Part shown: in pieces, positions 1 through 8,579 of the stretch
Numbering within the stretch: position 1 is the stretch's first letter
Layout of the letters: every line of letters starts with the position of its first letter
Notes under the pieces: generated by a model
The model's input: the letters and a program-made list of their open reading frames with translations, nothing else
What the model was told of the DNA's origin: nothing
The model's database searches: none
Translations under genes and position numbers: made by a program
Assembly (NCBI RefSeq): GCF_001955715.1
Contig: NZ_CP019239.1
Span: 2,542,001-2,606,000 of the forward strand
From: Rhodoferax saidenbachensis
GTDB lineage: Bacteria > Pseudomonadota > Gammaproteobacteria > Burkholderiales > Burkholderiaceae_C
Reading direction: 5' to 3'
DNA length: 64,000 nt

Positions 1-1358
1 AATGGGCGCAAAAGCCCGTCCGTGTCGGAGGGTGCATCGCCGGCATCGGGTGTCGCCTGATCCGCCTGCGGTACCGTGGCGGCCAAGGGTGGCAGGCCCG
101 ACTCGCGCAACACGGTCTCAATGTCCTGCACCTCGATGCGGTGCGACTCGCTGCGCATGGCGGCCTGCTCCAGCACATTGCACAATTCACGGATGTTGCC
201 GCGCCAGGCTTGTGCTTCCAGCAGGGCCAGCGCCTGCGGCGAAAGTTCGGGCGATGGCAAGCCGCTGCGCAGGGCCACATCTTCGCCCAGCACTTCCAGC
301 AGCGCCGCAATATCGGCGCGCCGCTCGCGCAGCGGCGGCACGCGAATGGGCAACACATTGAGGCGGTAGAACAAATCCTCGCGGAACGTGCCCGCGCGGA
401 CCAGGCCCGCCAGGTCGCGTGAGGTGGCGGCAATCACCCGCACATTGATGGGCAGCAGCTTGTTAGAGCCCAACGGTTCAATCTCGCCCTCCTGCAGCGC
501 GCGCAGCAACTTGCTTTGCAGGGCCTGGGGCATGTCTCCAATTTCGTCGAGAAACAGGGTGCCACCACTGGCCAGGCGGAACTTGCCGTCGCGACCCTTG
601 CGGTCGGCGCCGGTAAAGGCACCGGGCACGTAGCCAAAGAATTCGGCCTCCAGCAGCGACTCGGGCACCGCCGCGATGTTGACGCTGATAAAAGCGCCCT
701 TGGCGCGCGCGGAGGCGGCGTGGATGGCGTGGGCCAGCAGCTCCTTGCCGGTGCCGGTCTCTCCCAGCAGCAGCACGGGGCTGCTGGACTGTGCGGCGCG
801 GCGCGCCTGGCGTTTGACTTCCACCGCTGCCGGGCTTTGGCCCACGAAGCTGGCAAAGGTGTATTTGGACTGCCTCTGTCCGGTGCTTTGCAGGCGCTGG
901 CTGGCGAGTTCGCGCCGCGCGTCGTCCAGGTCGCGCTGCAAGAGCGCAAATTTCTCGATCAGCGGCTGCAGCGTGGTCTCGGGGTGGTCGAACAACACGA
1001 TACCCAAGGCGCCTATGACTTGCCCTTCGGAATCACGCAACGGAATGCGGCTGACCACAAAGGTACCGGCGCGGTTGGTCAGCAAATCAATCAGGATGGG
1101 CTTGCCGCTCTCCAGCACCTGGTGCATCTGGGTGTTGTGCACGACCTGCGAAACCGGATGGCCGACAAAGTCTTCTTCACGCTCAAAGCCCAGGGCGGGC
1201 AAGAAACGTTTGTACTGGTCGTTGATCCAGACCACACGCGCCTGGCGGTCCACCAGCATCATGCCTTCGCTGGCGCTGGCGAAGAGTTCGAACATGGAGC
1301 GCGCCGCCAGCTCCAGAATGCTCTGGGCGTCGCGTGGGAGGATATCGGGCTTGTCCAT
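1..1358 (-). CDS. Sigma-54-dependent transcriptional activator with PAS domain (C-terminus cut by window edge)
   Basis: The minus frame is open from the ATG at 1358 to the window edge, giving 452 codons without a stop. The N-terminal 130 or so residues look like a PAS sensor (LVDRQARVVWINDQY). A linker and an AAA+ sigma-54 interaction domain follow, with Walker A GETGTGKE, the sigma-54 contact loop PGAFTGAD and Walker B GGTLFLDEIGD. The C-terminal Fis-type helix-turn-helix expected in the family would lie beyond base 1. Such proteins activate RpoN promoters after sensing a signal. It lies downstream of the tct genes on the same strand, separated from them by an insertion sequence, so a link to carboxylate uptake is possible but unproven. 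No strong ribosome-binding site is visible. Confidence 0.9.
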   Translation of the reverse strand, partial: MDKPDILPRDAQSILELAARSMFELFASASEGMMLVDRQARVVWINDQYKRFLPALGFEREEDFVGHPVSQVVHNTQMHQVLESGKPILIDLLTNRAGTFVVSRIPLRDSEGQVIGALGIVLFDHPETTLQPLIEKFALLQRDLDDARRELASQRLQSTGQRQSKYTFASFVGQSPAAVEVKRQARRAAQSSSPVLLLGETGTGKELLAHAIHAASARAKGAFISVNIAAVPESLLEAEFFGYVPGAFTGADRKGRDGKFRLASGGTLFLDEIGDMPQALQSKLLRALQEGEIEPLGSNKLLPINVRVIAATSRDLAGLVRAGTFREDLFYRLNVLPIRVPPLRERRADIAALLEVLGEDVALRSGLPSPELSPQALALLEAQAWRGNIRELCNVLEQAAMRSESHRIEVQDIETVLRESGLPPLAATVPQADQATPDAGDAPSDTDGLLRP

Positions 1359-1390
1359 GCGGCGATGTTACCCGTGCGCTACGGTCTGCA

Positions 1391-1460
1391 ATTTGCTATA
1401 AAAAAAGGAGCTGCACGCGCACATTCCGTGCGGACAACAGCCCCTTTTGATGCTGAAAAT
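1391..1460 (+). repeat. Divergent copy of the dispersed ~58-bp repeat
   Basis: It begins with GCTATAAAAAAAGGAGCTGC and continues through CGCGC to a TTTTGATGCTGAAAAT tail. This resembles other copies (GCTAT, a T-rich loop, ATAGCTGC, TTGCGC, AAGGGC, TTTT), but it is the least similar member. Its last 9 bases are the target-site duplication of the adjacent IS. Its minus strand also folds as an intrinsic terminator. Confidence 0.5.
1398..1448 (-). terminator. Intrinsic terminator, probably of the tctCBA operon
   Basis: Read on the minus strand, an 11-bp stem (AAAAGGGGCTG with CAGCTCCTTTT, one G-U pair) encloses a second stem (CGCAC with GTGCG) and is followed by seven T residues. Before the IS4 element inserted, this hairpin would have lain directly after tctA. 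It is now about 1.4 kb away. Confidence 0.7.
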
Positions 1461-2796
1461 CACTACTGTCCGGTAAATTTTGCCCCGTTTTCAGAAGAGT
1501 TCAACCTGCGATTTCAGCTCTTCGAAACTGTCGTCCTTGATAGCGTTGTCTACCATCTGAGCCAAAGAGATCTTCTCAAACATGTTGACCTCCACCAGAT
1601 GCAAGAAGTTACGCAGTGACAGGTCAGTATGTAGTCCGTGGTGTGCGACCAAAGCTATCAAATAGGTACACACTGCAATCCATATCTGTGATCTCACCGC
1701 GTTCAATGAATTGCCAAAGAAGTGTTGGATGTTCAGGTTCTGCTTGAGCCATTTGAAGAACAGCTCAATCTGCCAGCGCTGCTTGTAGATGGCTGCGATG
1801 GTGAGGGCGGATAGGTCTAGACGGTTGGTTAGAAAGACGAGTTCCAAACAACTCACTGCATCGTAGAAACGTACCCGGCGCAAAGGCTCAGGGTAGCCTT
1901 TCTTGGAGCGCTCCCCCGTCAGCACAATGGTTTGATCCGAGTACACGCCGGTTTGCACATCAGCCGCGTGGGCTTCACTGCAGATGAAGCTCAAATTGTC
2001 TTTGGCGCGCACCACAAAGCTGCACTCCCGTTGCACCAAGCGGTGCAACCTTGCAAAGTCCACGTAGCCGCGATCCAGCACGACGATAGAGCCCTTGGGC
2101 AGACTCAATGCATCCAATTGCCCCGAGTCGCCGACTTTGCCGGTGGTGATCGATAGCATCACTGGAATGGCACCCCGCAGGTCGATCACCGTATGGGCCT
2201 TGATTCCCGCTTTGGTGGACCGAAAGTCAGCCCAGGGAAACAGTTTCAGACACAAGTCGATGGTGGTGGAGTCCATGGCATACAGTGGCTCCTTGAGGCC
2301 CAAGCCGATGTCATGGTCTTTGTACAAATCCAACGCGGTTTCGATCAGGCGTTGCCCCAGTGCTTCGAACAAATGCGAGTCACGCCGCTCGTTGGCATCG
2401 GCCAATGTGGAGCGTGATACACGCTGACGCAGGCCGCAGTGGTAAAGCTTGGAGCTTTGCGAGTTCAGGCACACGATCAGGTCGCGCAAGCCTTCCCTGC
2501 GAGTGAACTGCGCGTAGGCCATGCAAATGAATTGGCTCCAGGCAGTGAAATCCCGTGTCCAGCGGTTGGCTTGGTACCTATCAACGAGGTGTTCAAAGTG
2601 GCTAAACGGTACGACGGCCAGCAATTGCGCGAATACCGTGCGACCAGCGTTCATGACGTAAACCTCGAAAAATGAGGTCACGATATGCCCACGGGCAAAA
2701 ATCGGATTTCAAATCGCCGGAATCCAAAAAGCTCTTGAAACCCGCATCCAGCTTAGGTTTGAACTGCCCTGATGCAAAATTTACCGGACACTAGTG
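1461..2796 (-). mobile_element. IS4-family insertion sequence, copy 1 (1336 bp, intact)
   Basis: The ends are 23-bp inverted repeats with one mismatch, starting CACTACTGTCCGG on the left and CACTAGTGTCCGG (reverse complement) on the right. A 9-bp target duplication, GCTGAAAAT, flanks the element at 1452-1460 and 2797-2805. It encodes one transposase on the minus strand. Copy 2 at 54150-55485 has the same length and orientation and appears identical throughout, but has a different 9-bp duplication. The two are therefore independent and probably recent insertions. This copy sits just after the tctA stop codon. Confidence 0.97.
1491..2681 (-). CDS. IS4-family transposase (DUF4372 type), copy 1
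   Basis: 396 residues. The N-terminal segment FAQLLAVVPFSHFEHLVDRY is typical of the DUF4372 domain found at the start of many IS4 transposases. The DDE catalytic core follows: the first Asp in YAMDSTTID, the second in VVLDRGYVD, and the Glu in the YREK signature (Y-x2-R-x3-E-x6-K, YKQRWQIELFFKWLK). It cuts and rejoins DNA at the ends of its own element. The frame is intact, and the protein is identical to that of copy 2. The tct operon, on the same strand, may read into it. Confidence 0.97.
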   Translation of the reverse strand: MTSFFEVYVMNAGRTVFAQLLAVVPFSHFEHLVDRYQANRWTRDFTAWSQFICMAYAQFTRREGLRDLIVCLNSQSSKLYHCGLRQRVSRSTLADANERRDSHLFEALGQRLIETALDLYKDHDIGLGLKEPLYAMDSTTIDLCLKLFPWADFRSTKAGIKAHTVIDLRGAIPVMLSITTGKVGDSGQLDALSLPKGSIVVLDRGYVDFARLHRLVQRECSFVVRAKDNLSFICSEAHAADVQTGVYSDQTIVLTGERSKKGYPEPLRRVRFYDAVSCLELVFLTNRLDLSALTIAAIYKQRWQIELFFKWLKQNLNIQHFFGNSLNAVRSQIWIAVCTYLIALVAHHGLHTDLSLRNFLHLVEVNMFEKISLAQMVDNAIKDDSFEELKSQVELF

Positions 2797-2809
2797 GCTG
2801 AAAATCCGG

Positions 2810-4318
2810 CTAGGCCAGCGTTTTGACAGACCTTTTGGACATCGCCTTGGCCACGCGTGGCAGCACCAACACCGCCACCACAATCACCAGCAGCGTGAGC
2901 GACATCGGGCGCTGCAGGAAGATCATGGCGCTGCCTTCGCCGATCGACATGGCATTGCGTAACTGCGCTTCGGCCAATGGGCCCAGGATCATGCCCACGA
3001 TGACGGGGGCGGTGGGAAAGCTGAAGCGACGCATCAGCAGACCCAGCACGCCAATGCCATAGAGCAGCAGCAAGTCGAAGGCGCTCTGGCGCATGCCGTA
3101 AGTACCCACGGTGGCAAAGATCAGGATGCCGGCGTAGAGCTGGGCCTTGGGCACCTTGAGCAGCTTGACCCACAGGCCGACCAGCGGCAGGTTCAGCACC
3201 AGCAGCATCACATTGCCGATGTACAGCGACGCAATTAGCGCCCACACCAGCGCAGACGAACTGCTGAACAGCTGCGGTCCGGGCTGGATGCCGTAGTTCT
3301 GGAATGCGCCCAGCAAAATCGCCGTGGTGTTGGACACCGGAATGCCCAGCGTCAGCAGAGGAATCAGCGCGGTGGTTACCGTGGCGTTATTGGCGGCCTC
3401 AGGCCCGGCCACACCTTCGATGGCGCCCTTGGTGCCGAACTCGGCCTGGTGCTCTCCCTTGGCGAGTTTCTTTTCGGTGGCGTAGCTCAGGAAGGTAGGG
3501 ATTTCGGTGCCGCCAGCGGGGATGCAACCAAACGGCGCACCAATGGCGGTGCCACGAATCCAGGCCGGGATGGAACGGCGCCAGTCGCTCTTGGTCATGG
3601 TGACGCGGCTCATCTGGTTCTCGGACTCTTTCACCTTGCCTTCAAACAGCACGGCATGCAGCGCTTCGGACACGGCAAACAGGCCTACGGCCACCAGCAC
3701 GATTTCCACACCGTCCAGCAGCTCCGGAACATTGCCGGTGTAACGCGCCTGACCGGTGATCTGGTCCATGCCGATCAGGCCAGCAGCCAGCCCGATGAAC
3801 AGGGCCGTGAGGCCACGCACTGTGCTTTGGCCCAGCACCGCGCTCACCGTGGTGAAGGCCAGCAGCATCAGGCAAAAGTACTCGGGTGGGCCCAGCTTGA
3901 CGGCAAATTCCGCCACCACCGGCGCAAACAGTGTCACGATGATGGTGGCGATGGTGCCAGCCACAAACGAGCCAATCGCCGAGGTGGCCAGCGCCGCACC
4001 CGCACGCCCGCTCTTGGCCATCTTGTTGCCTTCCATGGCCGTGACCATGCTGGCCGTTTCACCCGGTGTGTTGAGCAGGATGGAGGTGGTCGAGCCGCCG
4101 TACATCGCGCCGTAATAGATACCGGCAAAGAAAATCATCGATGCGGTAGCGTCCACCTTGGTGGTGATGGGCAGCAGCATGGCCACAGCGGTGGCGGGGC
4201 CGATGCCGGGCAGCACGCCCACCGCCGTACCCAGCGCACAGCCGACAAAGGCCCAGAGCAGATTGACTGGCGTACCCGCCGTGACAAAGCCCTGTAAAAG
4301 TTGGTTCCAGATATCCAT
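2810..4318 (-). CDS. tctA: Tripartite tricarboxylate transporter large membrane subunit TctA
   Basis: 502 residues. Many hydrophobic segments and Gly/Pro-rich motifs typical of TctA are visible ([39 protein letters not shown]). It is the large permease subunit that moves citrate-like carboxylates across the inner membrane with TctB and the periplasmic receptor. The start at ATG 4318 is chosen because it overlaps the tctB stop by one base (TAATG) and gives the usual family N-terminus [11 protein letters not shown]. An upstream extension is only out-of-frame tctB coding sequence. The stop lies five bases from the target duplication of IS copy 1. Confidence 0.95.
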   Translation of the reverse strand: MDIWNQLLQGFVTAGTPVNLLWAFVGCALGTAVGVLPGIGPATAVAMLLPITTKVDATASMIFFAGIYYGAMYGGSTTSILLNTPGETASMVTAMEGNKMAKSGRAGAALATSAIGSFVAGTIATIIVTLFAPVVAEFAVKLGPPEYFCLMLLAFTTVSAVLGQSTVRGLTALFIGLAAGLIGMDQITGQARYTGNVPELLDGVEIVLVAVGLFAVSEALHAVLFEGKVKESENQMSRVTMTKSDWRRSIPAWIRGTAIGAPFGCIPAGGTEIPTFLSYATEKKLAKGEHQAEFGTKGAIEGVAGPEAANNATVTTALIPLLTLGIPVSNTTAILLGAFQNYGIQPGPQLFSSSSALVWALIASLYIGNVMLLVLNLPLVGLWVKLLKVPKAQLYAGILIFATVGTYGMRQSAFDLLLLYGIGVLGLLMRRFSFPTAPVIVGMILGPLAEAQLRNAMSIGEGSAMIFLQRPMSLTLLVIVVAVLVLPRVAKAMSKRSVKTLA

Positions 4319-4827
4319 TACAGCCACCCACTTTGCGTCAGACCCGGCAGGTTGATGGCCAGAAACTGCGTAAACATCCAATACACCGGTGCCGCAATCA
4401 GCAGCCCCACCACCGCGTCCGTCAACCAGGCACGCAGGCCCGTGCCCGCCGTGCCTTGCGCCAAACGCATGCCACGCGAGGCCAGCACAAAACACAGTGC
4501 GCAGCTGAAGATGAAGCCAATGGTGGTGATCAGGGCGGCGTTGAGCAGCAGACCGGCCGACATCCAGACAAAGCCTGCCCAGTAGGGCGGCTCATCACTG
4601 TCGGATTCGTCCATGTCGCGAAAGCCGCCGGTTTGGGACTCCCACACCAGAAAACCGCCACAGACCAGCAAAGCTACCGACACCAGCCAGGGCAGGAAGT
4701 CTGGGCCGATGCCGGCATAACCGGCTTCTGACGGGATGATCCAGGCGCCTGCGGCCAGACCGACCGCCAGCACCAACACACCCAGGCCCACCAGCAACTG
4801 CTGGCGGGTCTTGATCGTTGCCGACAT
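4318..4827 (-). CDS. tctB: Tripartite tricarboxylate transporter small membrane subunit TctB
   Basis: 169 residues with about four hydrophobic helices, for example LLVGLGVLVLAVGLAAG near the start, matching the small TctB subunit that pairs with TctA. The start at ATG 4827 overlaps the tctC stop by one base (TGATG), which suggests translational coupling. A GTG one codon upstream is also possible. An acidic loop (DMDESDSDEP) separates the second and third helices. It is co-transcribed with tctC and tctA. Confidence 0.92.
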   Translation of the reverse strand: MSATIKTRQQLLVGLGVLVLAVGLAAGAWIIPSEAGYAGIGPDFLPWLVSVALLVCGGFLVWESQTGGFRDMDESDSDEPPYWAGFVWMSAGLLLNAALITTIGFIFSCALCFVLASRGMRLAQGTAGTGLRAWLTDAVVGLLIAAPVYWMFTQFLAINLPGLTQSGWL

Positions 4828-5786
4828 CACACCATTCCCGACAGATGCATGATGCCGCGCAGGCTGGCGAACTCGTTGTCCACGAACTCGTCAAAGGCCT
4901 TGCCCGTCAACAGCGCGGGCGTCCAGCCGTTTTTCTCCAGCGACTCGGCCCAGGACTTGGACTTGGTGGCCTTGACCACCAGCTCGGTCAGCGCCGCACG
5001 CTGCTCGGCCGTGATGCCGGGCGCGCCATAGACCGCACGCCAGTTGCCCAGCACCACGTCGTAGCCTTGCTCTTTCATGGTCGGTACATTGATGCCGGGC
5101 AGGCGTTTCTCGGAGGTCACACCAATCGGGCGCATCTTGCCCGCGGCGATGTACTCGGCAAACTCGCTGTAGCCGCTGCCGCCCACCGTCACGTTGCCAC
5201 CCAGAATGGCCGCCGTCGCCTCACCGCCGCCCCGGAAGGCTACGTAGTTGACCTTCTTGGGATCGACGCCGACCTTGGTAGCCAGCATGGAAGCACAAAT
5301 GTGCTCGGTGGAGCCACGCGAACCGCCGCCCCACTTCACGCTGCCGGGGTCTTTCTGCATCTGGGCGACCACATCCTTCATGGTCTTGAGGGGAGAGTCG
5401 GCAGGCACCACAAACACGTTGTATTCGCTGGTGATACGGGCAATCGGCGTGGCCTTGTCCAGAGACACGGCAGGTTTACCGGTGATGATGCCGCCCACCA
5501 TCACCGCGCCGGTGATCATGATGGAGTTGACATCGCCCTTGGCCGCGTTGACGAACTGGGCCAGACCGATCACGCCAGCCGCGCCGCCCTTGTTTTCGTA
5601 CTGCACCGTGTCAGCCACCTTGGCATCAATCAAGGCCTTTCCCAGGGCACGGCCTGTGCCGTCCCAGCCACCACCGGGGTTGGCCGGAATCATCATCTTC
5701 AGATTGGCAGCTGCACGGGCAGTCAGGGGCAGGGCACCCGCTGCGGCCAAAACGGCCATGGATTTCAGAAAGGTATCGCGACGCAT
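4827..5786 (-). CDS. tctC: Bug-family periplasmic carboxylate-binding receptor TctC
   Basis: 319 residues. A signal peptide ends near ALPLTARA; its start, MRRDTFLKSM, carries paired arginines, so Tat export is conceivable. The mature part has the Bug-family ligand loops (IPANPGGGWDGTGRALG and WGGGSRGSTEH). It captures the carboxylate in the periplasm and hands it to TctAB. The ribosome-binding site GAGGAG sits nine bases before the ATG. It is the first gene of tctCBA and is transcribed divergently from the tctDE regulators, the usual arrangement for a signal-induced tricarboxylate system. The actual ligand cannot be read from the sequence. Confidence 0.93.
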   Translation of the reverse strand: MRRDTFLKSMAVLAAAGALPLTARAAANLKMMIPANPGGGWDGTGRALGKALIDAKVADTVQYENKGGAAGVIGLAQFVNAAKGDVNSIMITGAVMVGGIITGKPAVSLDKATPIARITSEYNVFVVPADSPLKTMKDVVAQMQKDPGSVKWGGGSRGSTEHICASMLATKVGVDPKKVNYVAFRGGGEATAAILGGNVTVGGSGYSEFAEYIAAGKMRPIGVTSEKRLPGINVPTMKEQGYDVVLGNWRAVYGAPGITAEQRAALTELVVKATKSKSWAESLEKNGWTPALLTGKAFDEFVDNEFASLRGIMHLSGMV

Positions 5787-5870
5787 GTTGGTATCTCCTC
5801 AGTATGAAAACCGTCCTATGATGCGCCGCCAGCCTTTCAAACGGCTGTCCAAATCCCTAGGGAAAACCCC

Positions 5871-6551
5871 ATGCATCTGCTGCTCGTTGAAGACGATTTG
5901 ACACTGCGCGCCACCCTGCAGCGCAGCCTGTCGCGCAGCGGCATGCGTGTGGACGTGTGCCATGACGGCGCACTCGCCCTGCCTCTGTGGCAAAGCCTGC
6001 TGCCGGACGTGGTGGTGCTGGACCTGAACCTGCCCAACGTGGACGGACTGGACGTGCTGCGCAGTGCCCGCCAGGCATCCCTGGACACCCCGGTGCTGCT
6101 GCTCACGGCGCGCGGCACGGTGGGCGACAAAGTGCTGGGCCTCAACGCCGGCGCGGATGACTACCTGCCCAAGCCGTTTGACCTGGACGAACTCGAAGCC
6201 CGCGTGCGCGCCCTGCACCGGCGCCACAGCAACAGCCCCCGTGCGCCTGCCGAAGACAGCGTGCGCGTGGGCCCGCTGCGCTTCGAACCCGCCAATGGGG
6301 CCATGTATTTGCGCCAGGACATCATGGATGTGACACCGCGTGAGCTGGCGCTCTTACGTGCCCTGATGGCCAAGCCCGGCCACGCCGTGGCCAAGGAGCG
6401 GCTGTTTGAAATCGTCTTCCCCGGAGAGGACCATGTGCACTACGAGGCCATTGAAGTGGTGGTGCACCGGCTACGCAAGAAACTGGCCGACACCGGCGTC
6501 ACGCTGATGACCCTGCGTGGCCTGGGCTATCTGCTGAAAGCTTCGAGCTGA
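5871..6551 (+). CDS. tctD: OmpR-family response regulator TctD
   Basis: 226 residues. The receiver domain has the acidic pocket at Asp8-Asp9, the phosphoacceptor Asp51 (VVLDLNLP) and the conserved Lys101 (LPKPFDLDE). A winged-helix DNA-binding domain fills the C-terminal half (VTPRELALLRALM, VEVVVHRLRKKL in part). It probably activates the divergent tctCBA operon through sites in the 84-bp shared intergenic region. The sensor kinase starts two bases after its stop, so the two are co-translated. The start follows a CCTAGGGAAAACCCC stretch and gives a standard N-terminus, MHLLLVEDD. Confidence 0.93.
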   Translation: MHLLLVEDDLTLRATLQRSLSRSGMRVDVCHDGALALPLWQSLLPDVVVLDLNLPNVDGLDVLRSARQASLDTPVLLLTARGTVGDKVLGLNAGADDYLPKPFDLDELEARVRALHRRHSNSPRAPAEDSVRVGPLRFEPANGAMYLRQDIMDVTPRELALLRALMAKPGHAVAKERLFEIVFPGEDHVHYEAIEVVVHRLRKKLADTGVTLMTLRGLGYLLKASS

Positions 6552-6552
6552 C

Positions 6553-7965
6553 ATGTCCACCCCTGCGCGCCCGGGCTCCCTGCGCCGACACCTGCTCATC
6601 GGCATCCTGGTACCCATCGCCCTGTTTGTGGTGGTGGACACGATCAGCCTGTACCGGCAAGCGTTGCAGGCCGTCAACATTGCCTACGACCGCACGCTGC
6701 TGGCGTCGGCCAAGGCCATTGGTGAATTGCTGGACGTGGAAGGCGAAGGCCCGGACGCCGTCATCCGCACGGAACTCCCCTACTCTGCGCTGGAGGCTTT
6801 TGAGGCCGACAACCGCAGCCGCATGAACTACCGGGTCTCGAATGCGCGCGGCCAATGGATTGATGGTGCCGAAGACCTGACCGCGTGGCACGGTACCCTG
6901 CCCAACCAGGGGCCCTATGCGGCGCTGGTGGACTTTTACGACGACCAGTTCCGTGGCGACCCGGTGCGCGTGGCCGTGCTGCTGCAGCCCGTGGCCAGCA
7001 ATCGGGGGCGCGCCATGGCCATAGTGCAGGTGGCCGAAACGCTGGAATTGCGGCACACACTGGCCCGGCAAATCCTCGTCGAAACACTGCAGCGCCAGGC
7101 CATGCTCATCAGCGTCATTCTGGTGGTGGTGCTGGTGGTGGTGCAACGCGCGACCCGTCCGGTGCGCCAGCTCAGCGACCACTTGCGCCAGCGCAACGAA
7201 GATGACCTCACGCCCATCGCACATTCCGGATTGCCGCGCGAACTGCAACCACTGACAGAAGCCACCAACCAGGTCATGACAAGGCTGCAGCATTTGCTGG
7301 ACAACCAGAAACGTTTTGTGCGCGACGCAGCCCACCAGTTGCGCACGCCGCTGGCCGTGCTCAAGGTGCAGGTGCAGTCCGCGCTGCGTGGTGACCTGGA
7401 GGCAGTCACCGCGCTGCAGGACATTGAAGTCACGGTAGACCGCGCCACCGTGCTGGCCAACCAGATGCTCTCTTTGGCCAAGGTGGAACAGTTGCGCCAG
7501 CAGCGCGATTTTGCGCCGCTGGACTGGTCGGCCATCGTGCGTGCGCTGGCACTGGACCTGTCGCCCCTGATTGCTGAAAAAGACATCGACTTCGCGCTGG
7601 ACACCGTGCCCTGCCTGGTATTGGCCCACGACTGGATGCTGCGCGAACTGGCGCGCAACCTGTTGCACAACGCCATACGGCACACGCCTGCGCAAGGCAC
7701 GCTTGCCGTACGCGTGGAACCCGACCAAGGCATGGCGGTGTTGACCATCACGGACACGGGCGAAGGCATCACTGACGAGTTGCGCATGCGCCTGTTCCAG
7801 CCCTTTGCCACCGGCAACACCCGCACCGGTACGGGCCTGGGCCTGACGATTGCGCTGGAAATTGTGCGTTCGCTGGACGGCAGTATCCAGCTCAATAACC
7901 GCATTGAGGAAGGGTTGGTGCGCGGACTCGACGCCTGTGTCAAACTGCCCCTGAGTTCCCTTTGA
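6553..7965 (+). CDS. tctE: Sensor histidine kinase TctE
   Basis: 470 residues. The first transmembrane helix is near residues 14-30 and the second near 183-197, with a periplasmic sensor domain between them. A HAMP-like linker, the phosphoacceptor His261 in FVRDAAHQLRTPLAVLK, and an ATPase domain with NLLHNAIRHTP, DTGEGI and GTGLGLTI follow. It senses tricarboxylates outside the membrane and phosphorylates TctD. Its ATG is separated from the tctD stop by one base. All catalytic boxes are intact. Confidence 0.93.
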   Translation: MSTPARPGSLRRHLLIGILVPIALFVVVDTISLYRQALQAVNIAYDRTLLASAKAIGELLDVEGEGPDAVIRTELPYSALEAFEADNRSRMNYRVSNARGQWIDGAEDLTAWHGTLPNQGPYAALVDFYDDQFRGDPVRVAVLLQPVASNRGRAMAIVQVAETLELRHTLARQILVETLQRQAMLISVILVVVLVVVQRATRPVRQLSDHLRQRNEDDLTPIAHSGLPRELQPLTEATNQVMTRLQHLLDNQKRFVRDAAHQLRTPLAVLKVQVQSALRGDLEAVTALQDIEVTVDRATVLANQMLSLAKVEQLRQQRDFAPLDWSAIVRALALDLSPLIAEKDIDFALDTVPCLVLAHDWMLRELARNLLHNAIRHTPAQGTLAVRVEPDQGMAVLTITDTGEGITDELRMRLFQPFATGNTRTGTGLGLTIALEIVRSLDGSIQLNNRIEEGLVRGLDACVKLPLSSL

Positions 7966-7981
7966 GGTAATCCCCCACAAC

Positions 7982-8383
7982 ATGGAAAAAATCCGAATCG
8001 ACAAGTGGCTCTGGGCCGCGCGCTTCTTCAAGACCCGCGCGCTGGCAGCCGAAGAACTAACCCGCGGCCGGGTGCAAGTAGGGCCACTGGATGCCAAACC
8101 CTCGCGCGAGGTCCACATCGGCGACACCATCACCCTGCTGCAGGGCCAGGTGCGCCGCATCGTGGTGGTCAAAGGCCTCAGCGCACAGCGTGGTTCGGCC
8201 ACGATAGCAGCGCAGCTGTTTGAGGAAACCGCTGACAGCCTCGCGCAACGCGCCAAAATGGCAGAACAAAAGCGCCTGAGCCCGGAACCCGCCGCCGCCA
8301 TCACCCACGGCCGTCCCACCAAGCGCGACCGGCGCGATCTGGACAAGGGATGGGGTGAGCGCTGGAGCGCGTCGGTGGACTAA
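7982..8383 (+). CDS. hslR: S4-domain RNA-binding heat-shock protein Hsp15
   Basis: 133 residues. The S4 RNA-binding domain takes up the N-terminal 60 residues (RIDKWLWAARFFKTRALAAE, then GRVQVG). A basic tail (RPTKRDRRDLDKGWGERW) matches Hsp15, which binds stalled 50S subunits carrying peptidyl-tRNA and recycles them. It begins 16 bases after tctE and may be read with it, although the functions are unrelated. A bidirectional hairpin follows its stop. Confidence 0.9.
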   Translation: MEKIRIDKWLWAARFFKTRALAAEELTRGRVQVGPLDAKPSREVHIGDTITLLQGQVRRIVVVKGLSAQRGSATIAAQLFEETADSLAQRAKMAEQKRLSPEPAAAITHGRPTKRDRRDLDKGWGERWSASVD

Positions 8384-8410
8384 GTCCTTCCGCAGAAACA
8401 CGCATAAAAA

Positions 8411-8438
8411 AAGCCCCGCAATTTTCATTGCGGAGCTT
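8411..8438. terminator. Bidirectional intrinsic terminator
   Basis: A near-perfect 11-bp stem (AAGCCCCGCAA with TTGCGGAGCTT) is flanked by an A-run on one side and TTTT on the other. It can stop hslR transcripts on the plus strand and tRNA-Ser transcripts on the minus strand. Confidence 0.8.
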
Positions 8439-8446
8439 TTCAGGTT

Positions 8447-8539
8447 TGGCGGAGACGGAGGGATTCGAACCCTCGATGAGGCTCTACACCCCATACTCCC
8501 TTAGCAGGGGAGCACCTTCGGCCACTCGGTCACGTCTCC
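8447..8539 (-). tRNA. tRNA-Ser (anticodon GCT)
   Basis: 93 nt including an encoded CCA. The acceptor stem pairs GGAGACG with CGTCTCC, the anticodon stem CTCCC/GGGAG encloses CTGCTAA (anticodon GCT), and a long variable arm precedes GGTTCGAATCC of the T-arm. The long variable arm is diagnostic of a serine tRNA. It reads AGC and AGU codons. Confidence 0.97.
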
Positions 8540-8579
8540 TAAAGGTCAGGCGAGATTATCGCACGACTCTGGGCTGTTT

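Noticed and set aside
4319..4495. A 59-codon N-terminal extension of tctA
   Set aside because: It lies entirely within the tctB coding sequence in another frame, and the TctA family begins at MDIWNQLL.
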